Below, piece after piece: positions 9,728-21,121 of a stretch of 64,000 bases of DNA; the first letter of the stretch is position 1, and every line of letters begins with the position of its first letter. A model generated the notes under the pieces. That model ran no database searches. It worked only from the letters and a program-made list of their open reading frames with translations, and was not told the DNA's origin. A program made the translations under genes and the position numbers. The stretch is from Celoporthe dispersa (lineage: Eukaryota > Ascomycota > Sordariomycetes > Diaporthales > Cryphonectriaceae): contig WAID01000009.1 in NCBI GenBank assembly GCA_016584495.1, positions 496,001 to 560,000 of the forward strand, read 5' to 3'.

Positions 9728-10967
9728 CTTGAGGTGATTGGTGGGTTTTCTTTTATTTTCTCTTTGCTCTTGTTTCTGGTGGGGTGTTGTCGTTGTCGTC
9801 CTTGCTGTTGTGTGTACTGTACGTCGACAGGAGAACGAGGTTGAGGTCAGAGCTGGGAGGAAGGGGCTGCTGATTGTTTGGTGCTGATGTCTTGGTGCTG
9901 ATTGATGCTGATGCTGCTGCTGATGCAAATGTATACAAGTCAAGAACGAGGGCTGAAGCTTGTTCGCGCTGGGGAAAAGGACAACAGTGGGAATATGTAA
10001 AAGAGCAGTGGAAAAATGATTATGGGCTTGTGCTGCAAACCTAGCATGTGCACACGCCTTGTCCCTGTTAATGATCGTGATAATTGCCAAATGGGTGAAT
10101 GTCAAAGGAGGGGGCGGGTTTCGAGAGAGACTCGAGGTGAGAAGACCCTGGGGGCGCGAGTAAGGAGTGACAGTAGGGAAGGGGCCAGAGTGGAGGTTCA
10201 GACCCGCCGGCACAGCCTAAACTCATTAGCTAAGCTCACTACGGAGTGGCTGGACAGCCCTGTTTCTGATACGTGTTCATGCTAGACAGGTCCTCCCGAA
10301 CCCCCTCAAGGAACCCCCCTAAGTGGGATTGAATTACCCCAAAATAGGGGTCCAAGTCACGTGGTCACCCCAACTCTCAACGCATTGGCATGCAGGGAAA
10401 ATAGGAGAAACTCAAGAGAGAGAGAGGTGGTCGAGCCAGACGGGCTGGTTGAGACAGCCAAGGCCCTTGTAGCTTCAGATCAGTAGATAATCTCGTGTAT
10501 TTGTGCAATATGTGCAAGTGCTATATCTCTGACGTGAGAAAATCAAAATGCAGCTGCACCCTGGTCTGAAAGGGGACAACAATCAGCACACCGAAAGCTT
10601 ATTCCTCATTTATTATTACCCAACTGATCATCCGCTTGGCTGATCATCCGCTCGCCATCCCTTAACCCAGGCTCGCTGTTGTCATGATACCATGGCACTT
10701 CCTCTGAGACCTGAAGCCCATCATGCTGCCACAGATCCTTGTTGGCTGACACGAGAGTTGCCATCTGCGTGACAGCCTTTGTGTGTTGCCCAGATTCTCG
10801 GCTTGGATGCCATCCATTTCGGCCCGGTGTGACTCCCTCGCGGCGTTCTAGCGTGGCTCATGGGTGTCAACAAGAGGATCCCCCTGATTATTTTTTTAAA
10901 AGAAAATGATGTGAACGAACCAGTCTTGATATGATGAGAATGCTCAACAAAGTCCCCAGCCCACTAG
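9728..10967. other. Intergenic region
   Basis: Promoter and leader of the SEC-C gene on the left, then about 1 kb with no supported gene. CTGATCATCCGCT is repeated directly near 10624-10652. The long upstream extension of the SEC-C frame to 10213 is low complexity and is not taken as coding. Confidence 0.45.
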
Positions 10968-11228
10968 TTAGTTAATATGTAGGCGTGTTGCCACCTTTTC
11001 AATGAACCTTCGAAGGCCGGTCTTCGGATGTGAAACTGGAGGTGGACTAGGCTCGCGTCTTGTAGGTGGAGGTAGGTTGGCCTGAGCCTTTACCCCGGCC
11101 TCGAGGGCTTCATCGATGCGTTTTCCCAAGTCGCGCATGTACTCCTCGAGGTCTTCCGGGGCGATGTTGTCAGCCTCCGCCTGGCGGTGCATCAGGGCTG
11201 CCCGCCAAAAGGGGTTGGAGAGTGACAT
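10968..11228 (-). CDS. Small hypothetical protein (86 aa)
   Basis: An isolated frame of 86 residues beginning MSLSNPFWRAALMHRQAEADN. An acidic helix (about 20-50, DLEEYMRDLGKRIDEALEAG) is followed by a Pro-rich linker and a basic C-terminus (RRFIEKVATRLHIN). It looks more protein-like than its surroundings, but it has no domain, signal peptide or supporting neighbour. It could be the last exon of a larger gene or a chance frame. Confidence 0.4.
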   Translation of the reverse strand: MSLSNPFWRAALMHRQAEADNIAPEDLEEYMRDLGKRIDEALEAGVKAQANLPPPTRREPSPPPVSHPKTGLRRFIEKVATRLHIN

Positions 11229-14200
11229 GATGAGACGACTGCCTCCAGAGCGACACAGAATGTTGTAATGGCTGTATAGATAGCCTTGTTTACTTAGACG
11301 AGAAGATCCTCGGCCGTACTAGGATGCCAAAGTGTGAAGTGCTGTGACCAAGTGCTATGGCGGGAATTCGAGAGGGCAGCAGACCGTTGCTAAGTATTCA
11401 CTGAGGCCTTGGCATGCTGAACTCCAATGGAGAAAGGCAACTGTGTATAACCCGAAGGAGACTTGCTTCTGCAAACAACCTGTCCAGAGACTAAGAAGAT
11501 TTCCGAAGAGCTAAAGCACGTCCAGGTCCAACCATAAGAAGCGGAATAGGCAATATGAAGATCACGACTTCTCCATCCAATAGCGAGTCGAACTAACAAG
11601 ACTCGTGTGCTTATGAGAATGCCATCAGGGTGGTATTTGTATATTTCTTTTTCCCGTCGTGCAATGTTACACCGCTTGAGGCTTTGTTAGCGCCCCCCGG
11701 CCCCCCCCAGAGGAACAGGCATGGACATTTACCAGGACTCCTTTTGGCATCTCAAGAGAACGCAACTCGAATGCGATCATAAGGAAAATTGTATGCGTAC
11801 GTTAAGTGAAGCCTTCATACTGCGTAAGCTACACCTTGATTGAATGAAGTTTATAGAAAAGGAAATCTGTGATAGCCTTGTGTATGGCGCACTCTTCGAA
11901 GTGCCTTGCAAAGTGGCATGAAGCGAGACATCGGGAGTCTATAAACTGGGGCTCAAGCCACAATTTATCTCCCTGCCATTCTTAGGCAGCCTTCAAGAGC
12001 CTAGGTGAAAGCCTACGAATCACTGCAGAATTTCAGCTAGGGACAGAGACTACAACGGCTGTACGGCAATACCGCACGGATCTCTCGGCAGATCCGACTG
12101 GTCTGCTGGAGATATCTTCATTGCGGCAGTGCTCGTATCTACCCAGGATCCCTCGGGACACACGAGGACTCCTTGGTCTGTACGGCAGGCAAGTATCGAC
12201 GCTCACACTCCTCTTCCAAGGTTGGTTGTACGGCTCCACAGAGAGTGCTAGGGATGCATATTTGTGATTACAGTAACTTGGACCATTGGCAAGCGATCAC
12301 GGTCGCATTGTAAAATCTAGGTGTAGCATAGTTACACCTGCTCGTGAGGGGCTTCTTGTTGGGGCCCTCTACCAGTTCCTTCTTTCGAAATCAATCTTAG
12401 ACTGCTCTGGAATTCACTGATTGCTATCTGCGCACTGGATGTGGCGAAGTCTCCTTCATAGTGACCAATGTATGAGTTCGGGCCTGCGGCGACAGGCACA
12501 AAGAGTACAGGTGCCTAAGCCGTGCTCGTCACGAGCTTCGCCACGAACAGCTCTCCGGTGATACGGTGTGTCCGATTGCAGCGTGGTCATGCAATATTGT
12601 AATAGTTCTGGGGCGGCTGGCCGATCGGCCTAAGAAGTCCTCGATGTGCGGAATGGCTGAGCTTCCACTGCGCATTCCCCACGTAGCAGTTGGCAATGAG
12701 ACTCTGCAATACGACCACCGTAGATTATAAATTGGTCACATGCGCAATCAGTGGCTACACAGAGAGGGCCGAGTGGCAAAGGCGAAAGGTGCAGCGAATC
12801 GTACTTCTACTTTCAAGACATGCATTTCCAGGTTAAGGCAAGGCGCTGCAGGTTGCGCCCAATTTTACCCGACATGGCGTTCGCTGGCTGTCCGCTTGAT
12901 ACTCTCGCATCGCTCACTGATTGGCTCCTGATTTCTCTCCCCTTCTACTTTATGCAAATGTTACATGACAAAAATGGAGCGAAAGGGTATGGTCTGATAC
13001 CGTTGGATCTGTGCAAACGACACGGAGATCAGCAGATTCGCCTGATTGACAGCCGGAAAAGGCAGAGTAGTTGCGCAGAGGAACTCCAGCTTCCCATTTA
13101 CTAATAATTACGATCCGAACAAGTTCCGCAAACAGGATAGCTACTTACTTTGCCTAAGCTATCTTTTGCAGATATTAATTAATTACCTACTTAGTGGTCA
13201 GTAATCACACAGCGCTTGATCGGTTGAGCGCTTCAGCTATCTTCAGCTCAGGGGATATGTCCCAGACTGTCATTTGATGAGATGGTCGAAGACCAAATGA
13301 CTCCTGATCGAATTCTATCTATATAATATCAACATGTGCGAATGAGGTTTGAAGAAGTTCATTAGAACTTGGGTTTTTCGTGCCACGCCAAAATTATAAT
13401 AGCAGCGTTCTACTCTTTTGTAAGTATTCGTTTTAGGATCATTACGAAAGAGTGCAAGAGCCCAGACTTCATGAGTCCTCTTACGGTTGACAGCTCGACG
13501 GGCATGACTGTGTATAACGTGCCATGTTAAGGAGCCAAACAGTTTCTTCTCCGAGTGACCAGCTATGTATCAATGTCAGTCGGCCTTGTACCCAGAACTG
13601 CTCTTGCTTTGACTGTTCGTTGATAGCCCCCGCGGTCACAGACCTGAACACAGACACATGCTAGGGTTCGAGGGTGTGCTGGGCAGCTGTTTTGCCATCT
13701 TGACAGTGGGTCGTGATGTACTTTCACACCAGGCCGGAGTGGCAGATTCTCCTTCCCAGCTCGCCCAGCTACTGAAGTACCCCGGACTGACGACTGTCCG
13801 CGAACATCGCAGCCAAACGGCACACGGCCCAGGGCTGTGACCAAGGGCTGAGAGGTGCGGGAAACAAAGGCTGCCACTATCCAGGCACAAGGAAGCTCTG
13901 CTTCTGTCCATCTACATGAGAACTCCCTGATCAAGAACCATTATACTCATCAGCGGCTAGCGGACGCAGCCGACCTCGTCCGGTATGCTGTCCACAAATT
14001 CCTGACGGGGCAGGCCGCCCACGACACGGCTGTCTACTTTCTTCTTCGCTTCTTCGCTGTTTCCCACAACCGGTCCGACGCGCATCCTGCGAGATCTCAT
14101 CCGGCGGTCAAGCCTGGCGCCAGGGCTGTCCTTGACGATGTTGTCATTCCGAGGCCACACAGACAAGCACGTGACGAGGTACCAAAACACCAAGACGGGG

Positions 14201-16152
14201 GCCCATGCGCAGCGGTATCATGAGTATGAATGTGCTGTCTGGCTCTGGCGATCTTGAGCTGGCTGTGGGCAGGATCTTCGAGGAGTGGACCCAGGGCTCT
14301 ACTCCAGGGGTGGTAGACAGCCTTGATGGTCGGGGTTGTGGATCTTGGAGGCCGAATGGAAGGGCAGCCAGCCGGGTTGACCAGACGCGGAGGTGCTGGC
14401 CCGACCCGGCATAGCTCTGGTGGCGACTCGCGTTGCAAACGAGGCACTGATCAATGACAAGGTCTCCAGCCGTGAGACGTCCGAACCAAAGAAAAATGTA
14501 AGGCGGTGAGGTCTCAAGAGACCATGGAGCAGACCACCATCTGTGTGCATGGAATTCCTTATTCCGGCAGAGTACGACCACCGGGATCGTGAGTCGCTTG
14601 ACCAGAGACACTGAGATTGGAAGAAGACGGAGCAGATGAAGTCATGACTTCCTTGGCTGGTTGGCTGGATGAATGGTAGCAGCCCTCACCTGCCATGCAT
14701 TCCTCCCCACGCACGTCCCGCTACCCGCATTTCCCCTCCCGCTGGCCTGGCCCAATCGAGACAGGGCCCAGACAGCCTGCATGGTGGACCGGTGAGGGGG
14801 GCCCATGGAGGCAGCCTGCACGGCATTGCTTGACAGGCTGTTGACAATGATCACATGATGTGGTGTCGGACCAGGCCAGGGGATCGAGGGTGAAAGAGGG
14901 AGAAGAAGAAAAAGGAAGACAAGAGGAAAGAGAAGCAGCAGACCGGGAATCAGAAGACGGTGAGGCTTTTGTCAGCCGACTTTTCAGCCATTCGGTGCTT
15001 CCTTCCTTTAGACGGCGCAGGCCGGCCCCACCCAAGCTCGCGACTTCTCGACAGGCGGACCAGGGCACCTGCAGCTCGACGTCATATGCTCACAGTCACT
15101 GTGCGGCGTCATCTGGACCTGAACAAAAAAAAAAAAAAAAATAAGCTTTGGACATCAGTGCGACCCCGGCCACGAGATGACGTCTGCAGCAGGACAGGTG
15201 TCATGTCCCTATTGTCTGCGTGTCCAGCCTGATCTGCGTCCGAGCGGCTCACTGTGAGCCTCGCAGGCCTCTCGGGGCCATCAAAGAACGAGCCGCCCGC
15301 TCCGCCTCAAAGAGCTCGCCTCTGTGAAAGGTTTATACACCGCAGCAGTGCCAGCATACCAGGCCAGGCTGACCCTCCACTCTACACTCTCTGCAGGATC
15401 TCACCCTGCTTCTTCTGCATCGACCGCACAAACCGTCTCGTCCTCTACCTCGCCGCGAGGAACCACCCAACCAAGCAGAGCCGCAGGAACCCCTAAATCG
15501 CTTCCGAGCCTGGCTGCAGAACAGCCCGCCCTCCCTCGGGAGACCACCGATACGGCTGTTATTGGAAGACCCAACCGTGAGGATCCGGCCTTGTGTTGGG
15601 TCTAGTCGGGATCCTGCAGCTTTATTTACCATCAACAGAAGAGGGGGGTCCATCTCACCCGAGGATCAGATCTGGGGTCTGCTCGGCCAACTCGCTGGCA
15701 CCACCCAGTGCCGCCGCCACAAGCGTCGATCTCCTGTTGTGTGTAGTAGCGTGCAGGCGGGGATCAACACTCGCGAGCTCGAAACCAGGAGGTTGGGACG
15801 CTGGCCTGTAGGGGGCCCTGTTTCAGTGCCGGATCCTGCATCCTTGCGGGCCAAAACGTCACTTTTATTAATCCTCCGTGCGCCGTCGTGCCTTTTTCGG
15901 GCAGCGCCTCTGCACACCCATTTCTGAACGATCACACCCACACCCGCCTTATACTTTTTGTCCCCTTCCTCTTAACACCCGAAAGTGGACGTTTTAACTT
16001 CTGCTCCCGAGCACACATCCCCGCTCGCTGTTCGGTCTCGCTTTGCTGTGTGGTGAAGGGGAGAAAGACAAGAAAAGACATACTTTTTTGCTATTTGCAA
16101 TATTACATCGCTCGTATCGTCATTAATTGCCTGGTACGAGCTGCTCTCTACG
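11229..16152. other. Long gene-poor region
   Basis: About 4.9 kb with no gene I can support. Part of it (about 13.0-13.5 kb) is AT-rich and reads like decayed repeat sequence. GTCATTTG at 13271-13278 and its reverse complement form an inverted repeat around a 16-bp spacer. A poly-A run lies at about 15125-15141. From about 15.25 kb the sequence may be promoter or long leader of the gene at 16153. Frames on both strands between 13.5 and 15.9 kb overlap heavily and carry no recognisable domain. Confidence 0.45.
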
Positions 16153-17445
16153 ATGTGGTCCTACGACAACGGATCCAGCCGCCGGAGCAGGGACAACCCG
16201 CCGAGCTCATCACGCCGCTACTATGGTCCGGTCTATGACCAACCTTATTACGACGACGGCCCGCTGCTATCATCTTCGGTCCCTTACGACCGACACCGGC
16301 GCAAATCTGTCCCGGTGAACTCAACCCTGGACGATACGAGACAGCCGCGGCGCGCCGCTGTGCTCGCATCAGACGACGGCTTCGACAAGCCCTTCGGGAG
16401 AGGTGGCCTGGGCGACCCTTACAGCGGAACCTCTCGTCATGATGTCGAGACCAAGACAAGCGACAGGAACAGGCAGTTTAGAGACAAGCGCGGGACATAC
16501 GAGACGGACGAGGGCCAGAGCCTGAGGAGGGCAAAGAGCTACAGCCCCCACAGGGCAGCCAGGGAGGCAGAGGCCCCACGCCGAGTCTCGCCGGAGGCGC
16601 CGCCAAAGTCAGGCTGGCAGGAAGCAGACTATGCGACGCCCGCCCGCCGTTCATCGACAAGGAAGGGCAGGGAGCAGCAGCAGCAGCAGCAGCAGTACTA
16701 CGACGAGCAGCCATGGGCTCAGTATGGCAAACCCCAAGACCGCGCCAGGACCACCTACGAATACGGCGGCGGGGCCATCGGGACGACTGCACCGACGACG
16801 AGGGACTACCCGTCGTATAAGCCGTCGCCCATGACTTCGTCGAGGGCGGCCCCAGAGGAGAAGGTCGCCAAGCACTCGCGAGGCCGAGACAAGCCCTACT
16901 ACCAAGACATTGGTCCCTCCTATGCAGAGGCTGAGCCGCCCCGTCGAGACCGCCGCAGCAGATATGCCGAGGACAGGCCCAGCCGGGAGGGATGATGGCT
17001 ACGCCCCCAGATCACGAGCCAAGCAGAAGCCTCCGCCAGCGGATGATTACGAGGACCCCTACGTGTCGGCACCGCGACAGCGTCACCGGCAGAGCGTGCC
17101 GCCGCAGGCTTCCGCTCGCGCTACGAGGATCCCTCCGAGGATCCATATGTTCCACCACGGCGGCGGGCGACCTCGGCGAGTCACGGCGCGTATGGTGGCT
17201 ACAACAACACTGACGTCCGGGACAGACGGTACCAGGACGATGACGGGTATGGCGAGGGCGGCTCGTACGGTGCGGCTGCGGCGCAGGGGGGGTCGGGCGG
17301 CGGCAGGAAGAAGGACAAGAGCAAGAAGATTGGCAAGCAGGCCGGCAAGCTGTTTATGACGCACGCGTTCCCCGTCATCAAGCAGGAGGCGGTGCCGTTC
17401 CTGACCAAGGCGGCGCAGGCGTACTTCGAGTCATCGAGGAAGTGA
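16153..17445 (+). CDS. Disordered Arg/Ser/Tyr-rich basic protein (two compensating frameshifts)
   Basis: A hypothetical protein of about 430 residues with no recognised domain. Most of it is disordered and rich in Arg, Ser, Asp, Tyr and Pro, with a Gln7 tract (16675-16695). The C-terminus is Lys-rich and then looks folded (GKQAGKLFMTHAFPVIKQEA... to ESSRK). The open frame breaks twice: near 16985-16991 one base too many, and near 17093-17108 one base too few. Between these points the coding character moves to another frame (DDGYAPRSRAKQKPPPADDY), and after 17108 the original frame resumes to the stop at 17443-17445. The two shifts cancel, and composition is continuous across them. Either the sequence has two indel errors or the allele has a 36-residue region in altered frame. 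Confidence 0.65.
16675..16695 (+). repeat. CAG repeat encoding Gln7
   Basis: Seven CAG codons in a row inside the disordered protein gene, giving a short polyglutamine tract. Confidence 0.9.
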
Positions 17446-18178
17446 TGGAGTGAACATCGATACTGGGACGGAAGACTGAGAGATGCGACATGAATGATGA
17501 CGAATTCCTTTTTGTAGGACACGGCTTTGGGAAAATGGTTTCAAGGCAACAGGGAGACCGGTTTGGCGCACTGGGAAGATTTTGGGCCGCGTCTTGTTTG
17601 GGCGACAATGTCGGCAGTACGATGCCATACTACACCTTTTGAGACTGTTGGCATGGATGCGAAGAAACCGGATGACGGGATACTGACGGTATGATGGGAA
17701 GAGAATGTTTACAAGTATATATGTCAGATCTACTCAGTACTTACTCTTGTACAAGTAACAATGGCCACGCATTTCATCAGAGGATCGTCTTGCCTCCTCG
17801 GGTTCGGAGTCACAGCGGACAAAATTGGTCCATCGGCGTAACGGCCAGCTCTCCAGAAGCTCACCACAGTTCATAACGGCTTGGGCTGCGCGACTTTTCT
17901 CGTCAACCTGAGCTCTCTAGACCGCGTCTACTGGATAAGGAGCACGATGGCAGCATATACGTGTGTCCCATTCACCTTGATCATGACGCTTCACCAATAA
18001 TAGCGCGGGGCTGGGCTCCAGACCTATGCATTGAGTGATTCTCTTCCTGGGCCTTGCATGACAAGATACATAGCCAGCGAGGATACGAGCGACATGGTGT
18101 TTCTCCCTCCCCGGCCCATGCAAAGGCGTTCTCTCGTCTCTAATTACAAAGCATCATCTATCTCGGGAGGTGCTCATA
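17446..18178. other. Convergent intergenic region
   Basis: About 730 bp between the 3' ends of the disordered-protein gene and the GH43 gene. Probably 3' UTRs; no other feature seen. Confidence 0.5.
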
Positions 18179-19570
18179 TCACGAAGAGACAGGAACAGGC
18201 CAACCTGTGCTCCACGACAGTTCATTCCAGCCAAACTGGTAGTCTGCATCAGCCAGACCAATGTTTGTGTCCGCTAGATTCAAGACTATGTCAGCATCTA
18301 CTCTGGTAATTTTCTTTTTTTTCCTTGTTTTTTCTTTTTCTTTCTAGAGGACGGCTGGGGAGTGTGAGAGATGGGAAGCTTGACAAGAACTTACCATAGT
18401 GATAGTAAAGAACCACACCATCATAATCCGAATCGACCAGCAGCCCCTGCCCACCAGGCCCATAGACATAGTCATGGCTGGCAAGCACCATAGTCCCCCC
18501 GCTCTCGGTACAGTCCACGCCATTCTCATCGACATACGGGCCCGAGACGCTCGTGCTCCTGCAGACGCGGATGGAGTATTCCTCGCCCGCGGCCGGCAGG
18601 TCCGTGTCGTAGCCGCAGCAGGCGCCGGCGCTGAAGAAGAGGTAGTAGTAGCCCGTGGACCCGCGCAGGTAGATGAAGCTAGCCTCCTCGGCGTGATCGC
18701 TCGAGGCGTTGTATGCGATGTTGTAGGAGGAGCCCGAGGGCGCGGTGGGCGGGTCGGTCATGGCTACCTCGTAGATGTCGTCCCAGAAGGAGCCGAAGGA
18801 CATGTAGTAGGTGCCGTCTGCGGCCTCGACGAGGGAGGGGTCGATGGCGTTGTCTGGGAACGGAGGGTGGTTTGTGTGTAAGTGAGTATTCTTTTCCTTG
18901 CTTCCTTCTTTTCTCTTTTTGGCCGAGAGAGGGACCTTGAGCGTCTGATCTGACTTACAGTCTTTACCCGAGGAAGACGAGATGCCTGTGGCACCGTGGT
19001 CCGTCCAGGATCCATACTCCATCGTCGTGGACGTCGCGTAGCCGATGGCTGAGGCCTGGCTGCCGAACGTGCTGACCGCATAGTACATGTAGTACGTGCT
19101 GTCGACCAGAATCACCATGGGAGCCTAGTAGAACATCTGATTAGTCTCTCTTCCTCCCTCTCTCCCTCTCTCTCTGTGTGTATGTGTGTGTGTGTGTGTG
19201 TGTGTACGCGCGCGTGCATGTCTTTTCTGGTAGCTGTTCTTGGCCGCCGTTTATCGGATACATGAACCACATTACATACCCAGAGGTCCGTGTTTCCAGT
19301 CAGGTCAATAGAACTCCCATCGGGCAGTGCATAGCCATCATACGTCCACGGCCCCGTTAGCGCAGAGGCAGAGTAGATACCGATACCACCGCCGGTCGCG
19401 AAGCGGAAGTATGTGCCGTCCGATCTCTTGACGACCGACGGATCGTGCGTCCAGCAGTCGCCGCTGCAGGCTCCTGGGTCCGGATACGCCCCACGTACCA
19501 GGCTGGGCAGGGCGGCGAGGCCCAGCAGGGCCAGGGATGACAGGCCCCTGGTAAGCTGGCTCAGGATCAT
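18179..19570 (-). CDS. Secreted GH43 arabinanase-like glycosidase
   Basis: A glycoside hydrolase of family GH43, closest in motif to endo-1,5-alpha-L-arabinanases, which cut the arabinan side chains of pectin outside the cell. Four exons: 19280-19570, 18959-19124, 18395-18853 and 18179-18300. They give 345 residues with no frame problem. A signal peptide covers about 1-27 (SSLALLGLAALPSLVRGA). Catalytic landmarks are HDPSVVK (base Asp about 43), NAIDPSLVEA (modulating Asp) and EEASFIY before GYYYLFFS (acid Glu). The last exon ends in NIGLADADYQFGWNELSWS, typical of the family C-terminus. The first intron (19125-19279) contains a pyrimidine tract and a TG microsatellite. A GCGGGG motif upstream could mediate carbon catabolite repression. 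Confidence 0.9.
19175..19205. repeat. TG microsatellite in GH43 intron
   Basis: A TG dinucleotide run with one interruption, next to a CT-rich tract and a short CG run, all inside the first intron (19125-19279) of the GH43 gene. Confidence 0.9.
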
Positions 19571-21121
19571 GGTGACGATCTCGGATCTTGCCGTGCGGAC
19601 AGAGGCGGAGGAGGTATTAATTAGCTGCACCAGCGGGGAGCGATCGGCGACAACACCTTCTCTCCTCCGCCTCCTACCGACGATGATATCTGCGATCGTC
19701 TCATGATTATATTCGGGTGTTCGATCTGTCACACAGAGATCTCAAGAATGCGCACGGGGGGGTTGATTGGTGGGATCCGAGACACTGGCGACCAAGTCAA
19801 TATTATGTCTATTATGGAATTCGGAGGACGGTGCCTCCATCTTTTTTTGCCTTCCGCATCCTTCTCTGCATCCACCGCTGAGAATGCTCACGATACGGAT
19901 TCCAGTTGGTGAAGGGCCCGGAGACAAGTCACAAGGGCCAAGCCCTACACGGCCCAAAGGGGCAGGTCGCGTGCCAAGTGGACATAAGCGCCAGGAATAA
20001 TACATGCCGTGCATCGTCAGTGGTGCAAGTCAGGACGACTGCATCCAAATGCCGACGTCTAGTGAGTGGGTCGGTCCCCCACAGATGGGAACGTTACTCC
20101 CGGTTCCCAGAAGGCCCAGGAGAGAAGGGAGCTTACATGGTAATTCAGGCACGTCTGACTGACGGGAATACTGAACACCTTTTTTCTTGTTCAATTTCCC
20201 CAGCCTGCTGACTCGTCTTGCTGACTTGTGATTTGAGGTTGTGACCCCAAATCCATCGAACCGCGCCAATGAGCGAGGCTGAAGCCCTCGGCACAGCCCG
20301 ACCAGGGCAGGTCACCGGATTTACTAGATAGAGAATAAGGATAGAGAACTCCATAGCTCAAATGACTAAGAGAAAAGAGCAAGAAGAGAAGAAAAAGTGG
20401 CTTGTGAGAGATGGGATATGATTAGAGCGCGTCTAAGTACAGAGTCAAGTTAGCGAAACCAGTGATTGCCATGTCGAGGTCAAGAGACTCACGAATAACC
20501 CCGTCCATCATCTTAGCCTCTATTCGTCGAGTTGATCATGATCTCTCATTCAAAGTCGTCATAATGCCATATGGCTTTCCATGCGCGTCATCAGCCTGTG
20601 TACCCTTTCGTAATCGAGATGCCCTCTGCGAGTGTCATTCCAGCAGCCAGTCCAAATGTCCATCGAGTAACTTTCATTCGCCATTCATGTCACGCTCGTG
20701 CAGGAATTCCCACCTGCGGCTCCGGTGGAGCGCCTTGTACTTTCACGTTTCTCGTGCTTAGTTGACCCGAATTTTGGCCCATGGCCACGCCGATTGCCCC
20801 CACAACCGACCACCTTCCCTTCCAAAAGGAAAACAAGAAGAAAAAAAATAACAAAAGAAGAGGTGGAAAAACAAAAGGAGAAGGGGAGGGGGGAAAAATG
20901 CCACCAGAACGAATTGGCTCTTGCGCTCTGACAGATACTGCCATCAAGAACCACAATAAGCTGAATGGCTCGCGTTGACGAGGTCGGTCCCCTTGATTCG
21001 TTCTGCCGCCTAGCACACCACCAACAGGTGATCCGACCCATGTCCTCTTCATCATATTTGACGGGCCAAGTAGCGGCAAGATACCGGCAGTCATGGAGAG
21101 TTCTGGAGAGAATTCCGAGTC
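19571..21121. other. Intergenic region
   Basis: About 1.5 kb between the start of the GH43 gene and the end of the RdRP gene (both minus strand). The left part is the GH43 promoter. The middle has purine-rich and A-rich tracts near 20.82-20.9 kb. No supported gene. Confidence 0.5.
19633..19638 (+). promoter_or_regulatory. Possible CreA/CRE1 site
   Basis: GCGGGG matches the SYGGRG consensus of the fungal carbon-catabolite repressor and lies 63 bp upstream of the GH43 start. A single six-base match is weak evidence on its own. Confidence 0.25.

Noticed and set aside
13258..13500. Possible second LTR with TGTC...GACA ends
   Set aside because: The five bases before and after differ (ggata and gctcg), and no matching copy is in the window, so the ends are probably chance.
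13563..14611. Overlapping frames of 90-155 residues on the minus strand
   Set aside because: They overlap in all three frames, are rich in Arg/Ser/Pro without domain-like stretches, and no consistent splice model could be built.
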